A model generated the notes under the pieces. It had not been told where the DNA came from. It did not search any database and was given only the letters and a program-made list of their open reading frames with translations. Positions 44,245 to 53,762 of a DNA stretch of 64,000 nucleotides are shown in pieces (position 1 is the first letter of the stretch; each line of letters begins with the position of its first letter). Source of the stretch: JAMXLO01 sp963791495. GTDB lineage: Bacteria; Pseudomonadota; Alphaproteobacteria; Acetobacterales; Acetobacteraceae. The position numbers and the translations under genes were made by a program. The stretch covers positions 124,001 through 188,000 of the forward strand of contig CAWBST010000022.1 of the NCBI GenBank assembly GCA_963791495.1, given 5' to 3'.

Positions 44245-45207
44245 ATGCGATTGCTGCGTGCCGTTCTCTTCATCGCCTCGTTGGTAAGCATCTCGCCAGC
44301 CTTCGCCTCCGGCCTCGCCTTTGTGGTCAACTCCGGCGGCGCCTCGATCAGCCTGGTGGACATGTCGTCACAGAAGGAACTCCGCCGCATTCCGGTGCTG
44401 CGCGAGCCGCATCACGTCGCTCTCAGTCCAGACGGCAAGAGCCTTCTGGTCGGCGACACCGTCGGCAACGAGATGCTGTTCTTCGATCCTTCGACCGGCG
44501 CGCTGCAGAAGCGCATGCCGGTGGCCGATCCGTATCAGTTGGCATTCAGCCCGAACGGCAGGTTCCTCGTGGTGAATGGCCTCGCGCGCAATCAGGTCGA
44601 TGTCTACGACGCCGCGAGTATGCAACTGCTCAAACGCTTCCCGACCCCCTCGATGCCGAGCCATCTGGATTACGCGCCGGATTCGTCACGCGTGTTCGTC
44701 AGCCTGCAGGGCACCGACAGCCTGGTGGCGATCGATCTCAACAGGCTGGCGATTCTGTGGACATCGAAGATCGGCAAGACGCCGGCGGGCGTGCTGTGGC
44801 ACGACGGCAAAGTGCTGGTTGCCGACATGGGCACAGACTACGTCGCCGTCGTCGACCCCGTGGACGGTCGTGTGGTCAATCGTATCCACACCGGCAAGGG
44901 CGCGCACAACCTGTTCATCTCGCCTGACCGCAAGATCATCTGGGTGAACAACCGCGTCGGCGGCACGACGACATCGCTCGATGCGGCGACGCTGGCGCCA
45001 ATCCGCAGCTACGCGATTCCCGGCGGCCCTGATGACATCGCTTTCGCGCCCGATGGGAAACTGTGGATCACACGGCGTTGGGCGGAGAAGGTGGCGGTGC
45101 TCGATCCGAAGACCGGCGAGTACGAGACAATCGATGTTGGCCGCTCGCCGCACGGCCTGTTCCTCAACCCCAAGGGAACCATTGCGCCGAGTGTCGCGGC
45201 GCGCTGA
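44245..45207 (+). CDS. Exported YncE-like beta-propeller protein
   Basis: This 320-residue protein has a signal peptide (MRLLRAVLFIASLVSISPAFA) and then repeated propeller blades of the YVTN/NHL kind: FVVNSGGASISLVDM, HHVALSPDGKSLLVGDT, YQLAFSPNGRFLVVNG, LDYAPDSSRVFVSLQG, HNLFISPDRKIIWVNNR and DDIAFAPDGKLWITRR. Seven repeats fit one propeller. No catalytic site is seen. It begins 30 bases after the ligase-like gene and ends 3 bases before the hydroxylase, which suggests one transcript. Confidence 0.85.
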   Translation: MRLLRAVLFIASLVSISPAFASGLAFVVNSGGASISLVDMSSQKELRRIPVLREPHHVALSPDGKSLLVGDTVGNEMLFFDPSTGALQKRMPVADPYQLAFSPNGRFLVVNGLARNQVDVYDAASMQLLKRFPTPSMPSHLDYAPDSSRVFVSLQGTDSLVAIDLNRLAILWTSKIGKTPAGVLWHDGKVLVADMGTDYVAVVDPVDGRVVNRIHTGKGAHNLFISPDRKIIWVNNRVGGTTTSLDAATLAPIRSYAIPGGPDDIAFAPDGKLWITRRWAEKVAVLDPKTGEYETIDVGRSPHGLFLNPKGTIAPSVAAR

Positions 45208-45210
45208 AGC

Positions 45211-46146
45211 ATGGGAGATCCGTTCGACCTCACCGCCGGCTGGTTGCAGGGCCATCTGCTGATCCCGCTGCTCTACACGCTGGGCCTGATGCAGTGGGAG
45301 GACGTGTCCTACGGCTGGGCGCTGTTCGCCGTGTACGGCGCCTGCCAGGTGGCGATCACCTTTGCCGTCTGTGTGCCGCTGGAGCGCTGGCGTCCGGTGG
45401 AGCGCTGGCCCGATGCGCGTGCCGTCACGGTCGATGTGTTCTACACGATCATCTCGCGCGTCGGCGTGCTGCCGCTGTTCACCTTCGTGCTGTTCTACCG
45501 CGCTCAGGTGACGCTGAACGGCTTCCTCGCCGACCACGGTTTCGTCCCGCCGACCTTGGAGCGGCTCGCCCCGTTCCTGCTCGGTCAGCCGGTGCTGACC
45601 TTCGTGATCTACGCGATCATCCTGGACTGCGCCGACTACTGGCGGCACCGTCTGTCGCACCAGTTCGGCTGGTGGTGGGCGCTGCACTCGCTGCATCATG
45701 CGCAGCGGCAGATGACGTTCTGGTCGGATGACCGCAACCACGTGCTGGACGACCTGATCAGCGCACTGTGGTTCGGCGTGATCGCGTTGGCGATCGGCGT
45801 ACCGCCGCTGCAGTTCCCGCTGCTGGTGCTGGTGCTGCGATTCCTCGAAAGCCTGTCGCACGCCAATGCGCGAGTGTCGTTCGGTTGGTTGGGCGAGCGG
45901 CTGCTGATCTCGCCGCGGTTCCATCGCGCGCATCACGGGCTGCTCGCCGCGGGGCAGCGGAGCTGCAACTACGGCGCGGTACTGCCGTGGTGGGACATGC
46001 TGTTCCGCACCGCCGACTTCAGCCGCGACTATGTGGCGACCGGCGATCCGACCGGCAACGAGGCGCTGGCAAGCGGGTCGTATCTCCGCCAGCAATGGGC
46101 AGGCCTGCGGCGGTTCGCCGCGACGTTTGCCAGCTCCCGTGCCTAG
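45211..46146 (+). CDS. Sterol desaturase/fatty acid hydroxylase superfamily protein
   Basis: This 311-residue membrane protein has the di-iron histidine clusters HRLSH, HSLHH and HRAHHG plus SHAN and DDRNHVLDD. There are four to six hydrophobic segments around them. The family oxygenates or desaturates lipids at the membrane. It is the third gene of the group with the ligase-like protein and the propeller; an outer-membrane or hopanoid role is possible but unproven. A palindromic repeat follows 48 bases after the stop. Confidence 0.88.
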   Translation: MGDPFDLTAGWLQGHLLIPLLYTLGLMQWEDVSYGWALFAVYGACQVAITFAVCVPLERWRPVERWPDARAVTVDVFYTIISRVGVLPLFTFVLFYRAQVTLNGFLADHGFVPPTLERLAPFLLGQPVLTFVIYAIILDCADYWRHRLSHQFGWWWALHSLHHAQRQMTFWSDDRNHVLDDLISALWFGVIALAIGVPPLQFPLLVLVLRFLESLSHANARVSFGWLGERLLISPRFHRAHHGLLAAGQRSCNYGAVLPWWDMLFRTADFSRDYVATGDPTGNEALASGSYLRQQWAGLRRFAATFASSRA

Positions 46147-46193
46147 TGCCAACGCTCGCTAAAGAGCCAGTCCTACCAAGGATCGTTCCACAG

Positions 46194-46294
46194 CGTCATC
46201 CCCGCGAAAGCGGGGATCCAGCCGTTTGTTGGTTAAACGTGGACTGGATTCCCGCCCTCGCTTTCGCAAGGGCAGGCTTTGCGCGGGAATGACG
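46194..46294. repeat. Palindromic repeat, same family as the one in hypF
   Basis: The left arm at 46194-46221 (CGTCATCCCCGCGAAAGCGG, then GGATCCAG) and the right part at 46244-46294 (CTGGATTCCCGC ... GCGGGAATGACG) match the ends of the hypF element with a few changes. The right arm carries an extra internal stretch, CCTCGCTTTCGCAAGGGCAGG. It lies between convergent genes, and its CCCCGC-GAAA-GCGGGG hairpin could help termination. Confidence 0.85.
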
Positions 46295-46305
46295 GGTTCC
46301 GGACA

Positions 46306-47919
46306 CTACACGAGCCGGATATCCTCCCATGGATAGCAGTACCCGGTGGTGACGGTGGGGAACACGTCCCGCCATTTCTGCGCCGCGACACGTGGTCCGA
46401 TCGCATTCACGAACGCATGGCGGAATACCGGCACGAAGTAGTATTCCTCCAGGATCGCCCGCTGAATCTGCTCCGCAAGCTGCTTGCGTTCAGCCCGGTC
46501 CGATGAGGCCTGGTATTTCTGAAACTGATCGTCGAGCTCCTTGACGCAGAAGAAGTCGTTGGCATTGAAGCCGCCGCACTTGAAGCGGGTGTCGTACCAG
46601 TTCGACCACGTGCCGCCGATGCGCGTCGCAGAAAACATGATCTGGACGCCAGGCCAAGCCTTCAGGCCACCTTGCAGCTTCTTCAGATAGACACCGCGCT
46701 CCATCACCTGCAACTTCGAACGGATACCGATCGCCTGAAGCTGCGACACGATGCGTTCGCCACGTGAGTAATAGTCCGGCGCCGGCGTCACCCAATCGAC
46801 GTTGAACCCGTTGGGATATCCGGCCTCGGCCATCAACTGCTTCGCCCCGGCGAGATCGTGCGGCCATTTCGGCCACTCCATGCCGTATTCGACGTCGTTG
46901 TTGATCCAGTTGCCATCCACCACGCCCATGCCGCCGCATTCGGCGTTGTTGATCGCATCGCGATCGATTGCCAGGCTGATCGCCTGGCGCACGCGCTTGT
47001 CGTGGAACGGACTGGATGGGTTCTGGAAGCCCGGGAATTGCAGCCACCAATTGCCCGAGACCACGGGCGCGAGCCGTAGCTTAGGATTGTTCTTCACCCG
47101 GTCGATCAACTCGCCAGGGACGAAATACATGATGTCGGCCTCGCCGCGCTCCAGCATGGCGACGCGCGTCGACGCCTCCGGCACGCTGACCATCGTCAGC
47201 TGCTTGACGTGGACCGGACGGTAGTAGTCGGGGAACGCCTCGAACTCCAGCCGCACGCCTGGCTGCTGCGAAACCAGCCGGTAGGGGCCAGTGCCGATCG
47301 GCTTCTGCACGAACCCGGCCGGTCCGGTCTGCTCGTAATATTTCGCCGGAACCACCCAGCCGGCGCCGCAGACATTGCCGGTTCCCAGCAGGATCGGGAA
47401 ATCGAGGAACGGCTGCTTGAAGTGGAACCGTATGGTGCGGTCATCCACCAGTTCGACACCTTGTGTCTGTTCGCGAAGGGCTTCGCCCCAGGCACCACGA
47501 TAGTGCTCGTAGCTCCACTTGACATCCGCCGGCGTGACCGGCGTTCCGTCATGGAATTTGATGCCCCCGCGGAGCCGGAACGTCGCGCTCTTCGCGTCCT
47601 CGGCGAACTCGAAGCGTTCGGCGAGTGCCAGATGGTCGTACAGCTCCTCGCGGAAGTTCTTGATGAGGCCGTCGTGCAGCGCCATGAGGAAATTGTCGGG
47701 GCTCGCCGTACCGTCGTGCTGCTGCGGATCGAGCCAGCGCGGTGCGATGTTGGTGTGCCATGCCAATGTCAGCTTGCCGTCCGGCGTGACGGTGGCGCCG
47801 CGCGCCGCGCGGTAGGGCGACGCAATCTGCGTCACCGCTGCGGCGCCACCTGTCAGAGCGGCGCGTCGCCCCAGTGCGATCTGCGTGCGGCGATCGGGTT
47901 GGCTGTCGTTCTGTTGCAT
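46306..47919 (-). CDS. Peptide/nickel-type ABC transporter substrate-binding protein (SBP family 5)
   Basis: This 537-residue exported protein starts MQQNDSQPDRRTQIALGRRA followed by ALTGGAAAVTQIA, a Tat-like signal although the twin Arg is not canonical. The family signature ALAERFEFAEDAKSATFRLR, IKFHDGTPVTPADVKWS, IGTGPYRLV, ERGEADIMYFV and KRVRQAISLAIDRDAI are all present. No permease or ATPase genes adjoin it, so it is an orphan binding protein. Its ligand cannot be predicted. Confidence 0.9.
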   Translation of the reverse strand: MQQNDSQPDRRTQIALGRRAALTGGAAAVTQIASPYRAARGATVTPDGKLTLAWHTNIAPRWLDPQQHDGTASPDNFLMALHDGLIKNFREELYDHLALAERFEFAEDAKSATFRLRGGIKFHDGTPVTPADVKWSYEHYRGAWGEALREQTQGVELVDDRTIRFHFKQPFLDFPILLGTGNVCGAGWVVPAKYYEQTGPAGFVQKPIGTGPYRLVSQQPGVRLEFEAFPDYYRPVHVKQLTMVSVPEASTRVAMLERGEADIMYFVPGELIDRVKNNPKLRLAPVVSGNWWLQFPGFQNPSSPFHDKRVRQAISLAIDRDAINNAECGGMGVVDGNWINNDVEYGMEWPKWPHDLAGAKQLMAEAGYPNGFNVDWVTPAPDYYSRGERIVSQLQAIGIRSKLQVMERGVYLKKLQGGLKAWPGVQIMFSATRIGGTWSNWYDTRFKCGGFNANDFFCVKELDDQFQKYQASSDRAERKQLAEQIQRAILEEYYFVPVFRHAFVNAIGPRVAAQKWRDVFPTVTTGYCYPWEDIRLV

Positions 47920-48249
47920 TGATGCCTCCCATGGCTGTGCGGGTCGTTGCCCGCATTATTTCTGTCGGTGCGATGGGTCGTGATCTACTTCTGGACACAC
48001 TCTCGCCTGCGACCAAGGCGGACCCTGGTCGTTCGTGTCGTTCAGGATCAGGCCACTCAAGGCGGCGCGTCCCGAAGGCGGTTCGGTAAATCCGCCACTG
48101 GAGTGCGGTTCCAGTATTGCGCCAAATGCCCGCGAGTGGCAACTCAAATAGTGGATATCCGGATGGCCGGTTGCGAGTTCGCGGGCGCGGTTGCCTCCCG
48201 CCGTGCCGCTCTACTAGTGTCGGCGCCACCGCAAAGGAGAGGAACGGCC
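47920..48249. other. Intergenic region between divergent ABC binding-protein genes
   Basis: No gene is seen here. It must carry promoters for the peptide-binding protein (minus) and the sugar transporter (plus). The strong SD AAAGGAGAGG for the sugar-binding protein lies at its right end. No repeat or operator was recognised. Confidence 0.35.
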
Positions 48250-49260
48250 ATGACCAAGCGCAGGCGCTTCCTGCAGGGTTCGCTGGGCGGCGCCGCCGCT
48301 GCACTGGCGGCATTCGGGATCAATCCGGCTCTGGCGCAGGAAATCGGCAAGGTGGCAGGCCGGTCCGACAAGCCGCTGAAGGCGGCCTTCTCCAATGCCG
48401 GCCTGCAGGCGACGTGGTGCGCGCAGGGAAAGCAGGCAGCGGAATACTGGGGCAAGCTGTTCAATGTTGACGTGACATGGTTCGACGGCGAACTCGCGGC
48501 ACAGAAGCAGCGCGCGGCGATCGACAACATGGCGTCGCAGAAGTGGGACTTCGTGGCGATCCAGGCATTCGGCATCGGCACCTTGACCGCGCCGGTCAAC
48601 CGGATGATCGAGGCCGGCATTCCGGTCATCGACATGGACACGCTGATCGCACCGCTCAACTCGATCAACGTTCATAGCTTCCTGGCACCAGACAATGAGT
48701 TCATGGGCGCGTCGGTGACGCAATCGCTGGTCGATGCGATCAACGGCGAGGGGACGATGATCATGACCCAGGGCGCGCTCGGGCACACCGGTGCGCAGGG
48801 AAGGGCGCGCGGGTTTGAATCGGTGGTCAAGAAGTACCCAAAGATCCAGGTGCTGGATACCCAGCCCGCGGACTGGGACGTCACCAAGGTGGCGCGCATC
48901 TGGGAGACCCTGCTGACCAAGTATCCGAAGATCAGCGCCGCCTACTTCCATAACGACGACATGGCGCTCGCCGCTTACAACGTGATGAAGGCGCATAACC
49001 GCACCGAGATCCTGGTCGGCGGCTGCGACGCGATGCCGCCAGCGCTTGCCGCGGTGAGTGATGGACGGATGCATGCCACGGTGCGCAATCCGTCGTGCCG
49101 TATCCACGGTGGGGCCGTTGTCGCAGGCGTTGCTGCGGTGGTCTCCGGGGAAAAGACCGGCACGAACGGAATCCCGAAGAACATCGTCACCGATGGGCCG
49201 GTCGTCACCAAGGCGAATGCGCCGGGGATGATGTGGATGGAGACCCACTTCCTGATCTGA
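48250..49260 (+). CDS. Sugar ABC transporter periplasmic binding protein (ribose type)
   Basis: This 336-residue precursor starts MTKRRRFLQGSLGGAAAA, a Tat signal (RRRFLQG), and is probably cut after ALA. The mature part is a Peripla_BP_4 domain: KAAFSNAGLQATWCAQGKQA, DFVAIQAFGIGTLTAPVN, IPVIDMDTLIAPLN, KISAAYFHNDDMALAAY and ILVGGCDAMPPALAAV. It is the first gene of a binding protein-ATPase-permease set. The sugar is not known; Tat export hints at folding in the cytoplasm. Confidence 0.9.
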   Translation: MTKRRRFLQGSLGGAAAALAAFGINPALAQEIGKVAGRSDKPLKAAFSNAGLQATWCAQGKQAAEYWGKLFNVDVTWFDGELAAQKQRAAIDNMASQKWDFVAIQAFGIGTLTAPVNRMIEAGIPVIDMDTLIAPLNSINVHSFLAPDNEFMGASVTQSLVDAINGEGTMIMTQGALGHTGAQGRARGFESVVKKYPKIQVLDTQPADWDVTKVARIWETLLTKYPKISAAYFHNDDMALAAYNVMKAHNRTEILVGGCDAMPPALAAVSDGRMHATVRNPSCRIHGGAVVAGVAAVVSGEKTGTNGIPKNIVTDGPVVTKANAPGMMWMETHFLI

Positions 49261-49264
49261 TCCC

Positions 49265-50763
49265 GTGGTGACGCCGCCGCTCCTGGAGCTTTCCAACATC
49301 ACCAAGACGTTCGGTGGCGTCACCGCGCTCCACGATGTCGGTTTCTCCCTGCTGCCAGGCGAGATCCACGGGCTGGTCGGGGAGAACGGCGCGGGCAAAT
49401 CAACGCTGATGAAGATCATCGCGGGCGTGCATGCCGACTATCAGGGCGAGATGCGCCTGGATGGGCGGCGCGTCCACTTTGCTTCGCCACGGGATGCGCG
49501 CGCGGCCGGCATCGGCATGGTCCATCAGGAGCTGTCCGCCGTACGTGACCTCTCGGTGGCGGAGAACGTCCACCTTGGCACGCAGCCGATCAACCGCTTC
49601 GGATTGATCGACTGGCGGGCGATGCGCCGCACTGCGGCCGAACATCTGCAAGGCCTCGGCATCGACGTCGATCCGCGCACACGGATGGGCGCGCTGCCGC
49701 TCGGGCTGCAGCAGCTCGTGGAGCTGGCGCGCGTGCTGTTCTCCGGCGTGCGCATCGTCATTCTGGACGAGCCCACATCGGCGCTGTCGCCGCCAGAGGT
49801 CGAGCGGTTGTTCGCGCTGTTGCGGCGGCTGCGAGATGCCGGCCGCAGCATCGTGTTCATCTCGCACTTTCTCGACGACGTACTGGCGATCTGTGAACGC
49901 GTCACCGTGTTCCGCAACGGGCGGACCGTCGCGACCGCATCCTGCGCCGACGTCGACAAGCGCTGGGTGATCGACCGCATGATCGGCGCGGGACACGAAG
50001 AACTGGAGGAGAGCTACCTGTCGGAAATCCCGCTGCACAGTCGGGCTGGTGCGAAGGTCGTCCTGCAGGTCGACGGGCTGAGCCGCGCCGGCGCGTATCG
50101 TGACGTGTCGCTCAGCGTGCGCGAGGGCGAGGTGTTGGGGATCTATGGGTTCCTCGGTTCGGGGCAGCTCGAGTTGGCGCGAACGCTGTTCGGCGCGACT
50201 GCCGGCGGAGCGCGGACGGATTGCGCTCGATGGACACGCGATACGACTCTCGACCACCGCGCGTGCGCGGCGCGCCGGGCTGGCGTTCCTACCGGAGAGC
50301 CGGCGGATGATGCTGTTCTCGGCTGAGCCGGTCTTCAAGAACATGACGATCGCCATGCTGGACCGCATCCATCGCCTGTGGCTTCGTCCGAAGAGCGGAG
50401 CACACCGTTGCCGAGAAGCAGGTGGAGCGCCTGCGTATCCGCCCACCGAATGTGGACCGCGCACTCGGCACGCTGTCCGGCGGCAATCAGCAGAAGGTCG
50501 CCTTGGCGAAATGGCTCACCCATCTGCCTCGTGTGCTGGTGCTGAGCGAGCCGACGCGCGGCATGGACGTGGGTGCGAAGGACGACGTGGTGGCCATCGT
50601 GCGGGGACTGCGCGAGCAGGGTATCGGCATCGTGGTGGTCTCGACCGAACCGGAAACCGTGCTCTCGCTCGCCGACCGTATCCTGGTGATGAAGAAGGGA
50701 AGCGTGGTGCGGGAATTCGCCGACGAGCCGGTCAGCAAGGACCGGTTGCTGGAAGCCGCATGA
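49265..50763 (+). pseudogene. Sugar ABC transporter ATPase (RbsA type), two one-base frameshifts
   Basis: Three frames together make a normal duplicated sugar ATPase of about 500 residues. The first ABC domain has GENGAGKSTLMKII, LGLQQLVELARVL and VILDEPTSAL. The second has SVREGEVLGIYGFLGSGQLE, then (after 50204) RGRIALDGHAIRLST and LAFLPESRR, then (after 50397) LSGGNQQKVALAKWL and LVLSEPTRGMDVGAK. Removing one G at each of 50204-50205 and 50397-50398 restores the frame. The GTG start at 49265 follows the binding protein by 4 bases, and the stop overlaps the permease start (ATGA). The indel pattern suggests assembly error. Confidence 0.88.
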
Positions 50764-51791
50764 GCGATACCCAAGAAGCTACACGCGGCTCCTTCTCTCT
50801 GCGAAGGGGTATTGCCCACTGGCTGCATGGGCAGCTCCGCAATATCGCACCGTTCGCAACGCTGCTCGCACTGGTCATCTTCTTCTGGGCCGCCAGCGAT
50901 TCCTTCGCGACGTTCGGCAACCTGCAGAACATCCTGACGCAGATCTCTGTGACCGGGATCATCGCGGCGGGCCTCACGTTTGTGATCCTGTGCGCGGAGA
51001 TCGATCTGTCGGTGGCGAGCGTCGCCAACGCGACCGGCATCGTCGTGGCCTACTTCACCGTGCAGGATGCCAGCGTGTCGATCGCCAATGTCCCGCTTCC
51101 CGGCTGGGCTGCAATCCTGATCGCGCTTGCGTCGTGTTTCGCGCTGGGCGCGGTGAACGCGTTCGGCCTGACCAGGATCGGCATCCCAAGCTTCATCATG
51201 ACCCTCGCGATGCTGCAGATCGCGGCGGGCATCTGCGCACTGCTGGTGCGCGGCCAGATCGCCTATGCGGTGCCGCCGTTGATCGGGGCGCTCGGTTCGC
51301 GTTCACTTGGACCGGTGCCATGGATCGTGATTGTCGCCGCGCTGTTCCTGCTGGTCAGCCATATCGTGCTCACCTATACGCGGTTCGGTCGCTACGTCTA
51401 CATGACGGGCGGAAACCGCGAGGCGGCAGAGTATTCCGGCGTGAATGTCCGGATGATCCTTTCGGCGGTGATGATCATCTCGGCAGTGTGCGCCGGTGTC
51501 GCGGGCATGCTGGGCGTGGCGTATTTCGGCAGCGCGCAGCAGAACGAGTTCGACACCTACCTGCTCGACAGCATTTCCGCGGTGGTGGTCGGTGGTACGA
51601 GCCTGTTCGGCGGACAGGGCGGAATCGGCAATACGATCATCGGGCTGTTCGTGCTGGGCGTGCTGAACAATGGACTCGATCACATCAATATCGACAGCTT
51701 TCTCAAGATCCTCATCCGCGGCCTCATTCTGCTCGTCGCACTTGTGATCAACGTTTACGCACAGAGGATGCGAACAAGGCCGCAGGGATAG
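50760..51791 (+). CDS. Sugar ABC transporter permease (RbsC type)
   Basis: This 343-residue permease has about ten membrane segments and RbsC-family motifs: ILTQISVTGIIAAGLTFVIL, CAEIDLSVASVANATG, RIGIPSFIMTLAML, YMTGGNREAAEYSGVN, DSISAVVVGGTSLFGGQGG and a terminal VINVYAQR. It is translationally coupled to the ATPase gene (ATGA). It completes the transporter. A sensor kinase gene begins 90 bases downstream on the same strand. Confidence 0.92.
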   Translation: MSDTQEATRGSFSLRRGIAHWLHGQLRNIAPFATLLALVIFFWAASDSFATFGNLQNILTQISVTGIIAAGLTFVILCAEIDLSVASVANATGIVVAYFTVQDASVSIANVPLPGWAAILIALASCFALGAVNAFGLTRIGIPSFIMTLAMLQIAAGICALLVRGQIAYAVPPLIGALGSRSLGPVPWIVIVAALFLLVSHIVLTYTRFGRYVYMTGGNREAAEYSGVNVRMILSAVMIISAVCAGVAGMLGVAYFGSAQQNEFDTYLLDSISAVVVGGTSLFGGQGGIGNTIIGLFVLGVLNNGLDHINIDSFLKILIRGLILLVALVINVYAQRMRTRPQG

Positions 51792-51881
51792 CAGCCAGAG
51801 GTTGCGGCGAGCTTGATCCAGATCATTGTCCGCAGCGCCTTAACTGACTAGTGTCCGACCGATATCGGAACGAACACAACT

Positions 51882-53762
51882 ATGGCGGGCGCTCGGTCCA
51901 CTACAATTCGCGCAGAGCTGACGCGGGTCGTGCTTGCCGCGGCGCTGCCGGTCTGGCTGGCGTCGGCGGTGCTGCTCTACGAAGACCAGGCGGATGACCG
52001 CGCACTTATCGAGCGTGATGCTCGCGCGACCGCTCGCGCCCTGATGGTTGCGATCGATCGCGACTTGGCAAGCGCAAGAACGGCGGCACAGGTGCTCGCA
52101 ACGTCGCCCTACCTCATCTCAGGCGACCTGGACGCCTTCTATGCTCAGGCAAAAGCGACTCTGCCGACGAGTGGCGGCAACGATCTCGTGCTCAGCGATG
52201 CGTCGGCCCAGGAGGTTCTCAACACGTTGCGGCCGTATGGTGAACAGCTGCCGCGCCATGGGGATCCGAAGCTCGTGGAAAGGGTCTTCACCACTGGCCA
52301 GCCAGCCGTTTCGGACCTGTATTCCAACGGTGTCCCTCTGGGTCGTCCCCTGGTCAGCATCGATGTGCCAGTATTTCGGGGCGGCGCGGTTGTCTACGAT
52401 CTCTCCGTCGGCTTCTTTCCCAACCGACTGGGCGACATCCTTCATCAGGAGCAGTTGCCCGCAAACTGGATAGGCTCCGTTTTCGACAGCAAAGGCGTCT
52501 ACGTGGCGCGGACACGCGCCGCCGACCGATTTGTGGGGCAGAAGGGGATGCCGGCTCTCATCAACAGTATTGCGCAAAATACCGAGGGGATAGTCGAGAC
52601 CGGGACGTCCGAAGGCATCCCGGCAACCGCCCTGTTCAGCCGCTCCCAGGTGTCCAACTGGGCCGTCGTGATCTACGTGCCGACTGCGGAATTGACCGTG
52701 CAGCTCTGGAGCTCCATGGCGCTGAGCACCGCGGCTACACTGGCTCTGCTCGCGCTCAGCCTCGTCGCGGCGCGCTTCACAGGAGAACGCCTCGCCCGGC
52801 CAATCCGGGCGCTTGCGACGCAGGCGTTGGCACACGGGCGGGGCGAGCGAATCGAGCTGCCGCCGTTTCGTTTGAAGGAGGCGGACGACCTTGCCCGCGC
52901 GTTCGCTGAAGGATCCCGCTTGCTGGAGGAACGTACGGCCGAACGCGATCGGGCAGAGGGGCAGAGGCAGCAGATCATCGTCGCGAAACAACTCGCGGAC
53001 GAGGCCGCGCGCGCCCGGTCCGCATATTTCTCTTATCTCAGTCATGAGCTGCGGACGCCCTTGATGGCCGTCCTCGCCTGTTCCGAACTTATGGCACGCC
53101 ACACACGCGTTACATCCCTGGACGAGAAGTCCCTCAACTACTGCGCGCGTATCGACACCGCCGTTCAGCATCTCATCAGCGTCATCAACGAGATTCTCGA
53201 CTACGCCAAGTTCGAGGCGCACGAGATCGAACTCCATAAGGAACCCCTCGATATCGCGAAGGAGGTGCGCGGTGCCGTGGATCTCCTGGAAGGGCGAGCC
53301 GAGCAGACCGGCGTCGCGCTGCGACACGAGGTGGCTCCGAACCTGCCGCCGCTGCTGGCCGACCGGATGCGACTGCAGCAGATCCTGCTCAACCTGCTGT
53401 CGAACGCCTTGAAATTCTCGCCCAGTGGCGGGACAGTGACAGTCAGCGCGGCTCTCGCGGAGGATGCGCAACTGGTGATTCGCGTCGAGGATTTCGGCGT
53501 GGGCATCAGCGACGACGATCTTCCGCGCGTCATGCAACCGTTCGCGCAGGTTTTGAATGCACAGACCGCAAAAAGCAAAGGAACGGGTCTTGGTCTCCCC
53601 CTGACCAAAGGCTTGGTAGAGCTGCACGGCGGCTCATTCGCGCTCTCAAGTGTGCCGGACGTCGGCACCACTGTAACGGTGCGCCTGCCGATGCGTACTG
53701 ATGCGTGCGACGGCGACGGAGGCGTTGCGCAGGTCACGACGAATTCGTTAGCGCGCGCATAG
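51882..53762 (+). CDS. Membrane sensor histidine kinase with extracytoplasmic dCache-like domain
   Basis: This 626-residue kinase has an N-terminal membrane segment (about 10-32), a periplasmic sensory domain to about 275 (DCACHE-like, with ALFSRSQVSNWAVVIYVP near its end), a second membrane segment and a HAMP/coil region. HisKA follows with FSYLSHELRTPLMAVLACSE (phospho-His), then HATPase with NLLSNALKFSPSGG, EDFGVGISDDDLP and SKGTGLGLPLTKGLVELHGG. No receiver domain or adjacent response regulator is seen, so it is an orphan kinase. The neighbouring sugar transporter may supply its signal. Confidence 0.9.
   Translation: MAGARSTTIRAELTRVVLAAALPVWLASAVLLYEDQADDRALIERDARATARALMVAIDRDLASARTAAQVLATSPYLISGDLDAFYAQAKATLPTSGGNDLVLSDASAQEVLNTLRPYGEQLPRHGDPKLVERVFTTGQPAVSDLYSNGVPLGRPLVSIDVPVFRGGAVVYDLSVGFFPNRLGDILHQEQLPANWIGSVFDSKGVYVARTRAADRFVGQKGMPALINSIAQNTEGIVETGTSEGIPATALFSRSQVSNWAVVIYVPTAELTVQLWSSMALSTAATLALLALSLVAARFTGERLARPIRALATQALAHGRGERIELPPFRLKEADDLARAFAEGSRLLEERTAERDRAEGQRQQIIVAKQLADEAARARSAYFSYLSHELRTPLMAVLACSELMARHTRVTSLDEKSLNYCARIDTAVQHLISVINEILDYAKFEAHEIELHKEPLDIAKEVRGAVDLLEGRAEQTGVALRHEVAPNLPPLLADRMRLQQILLNLLSNALKFSPSGGTVTVSAALAEDAQLVIRVEDFGVGISDDDLPRVMQPFAQVLNAQTAKSKGTGLGLPLTKGLVELHGGSFALSSVPDVGTTVTVRLPMRTDACDGDGGVAQVTTNSLARA

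Noticed and set aside
42810..44927. A single 705-codon plus-strand gene
   Set aside because: After about 44050 the frame leaves the O-antigen-ligase pattern and runs through the beta-propeller gene out of frame.
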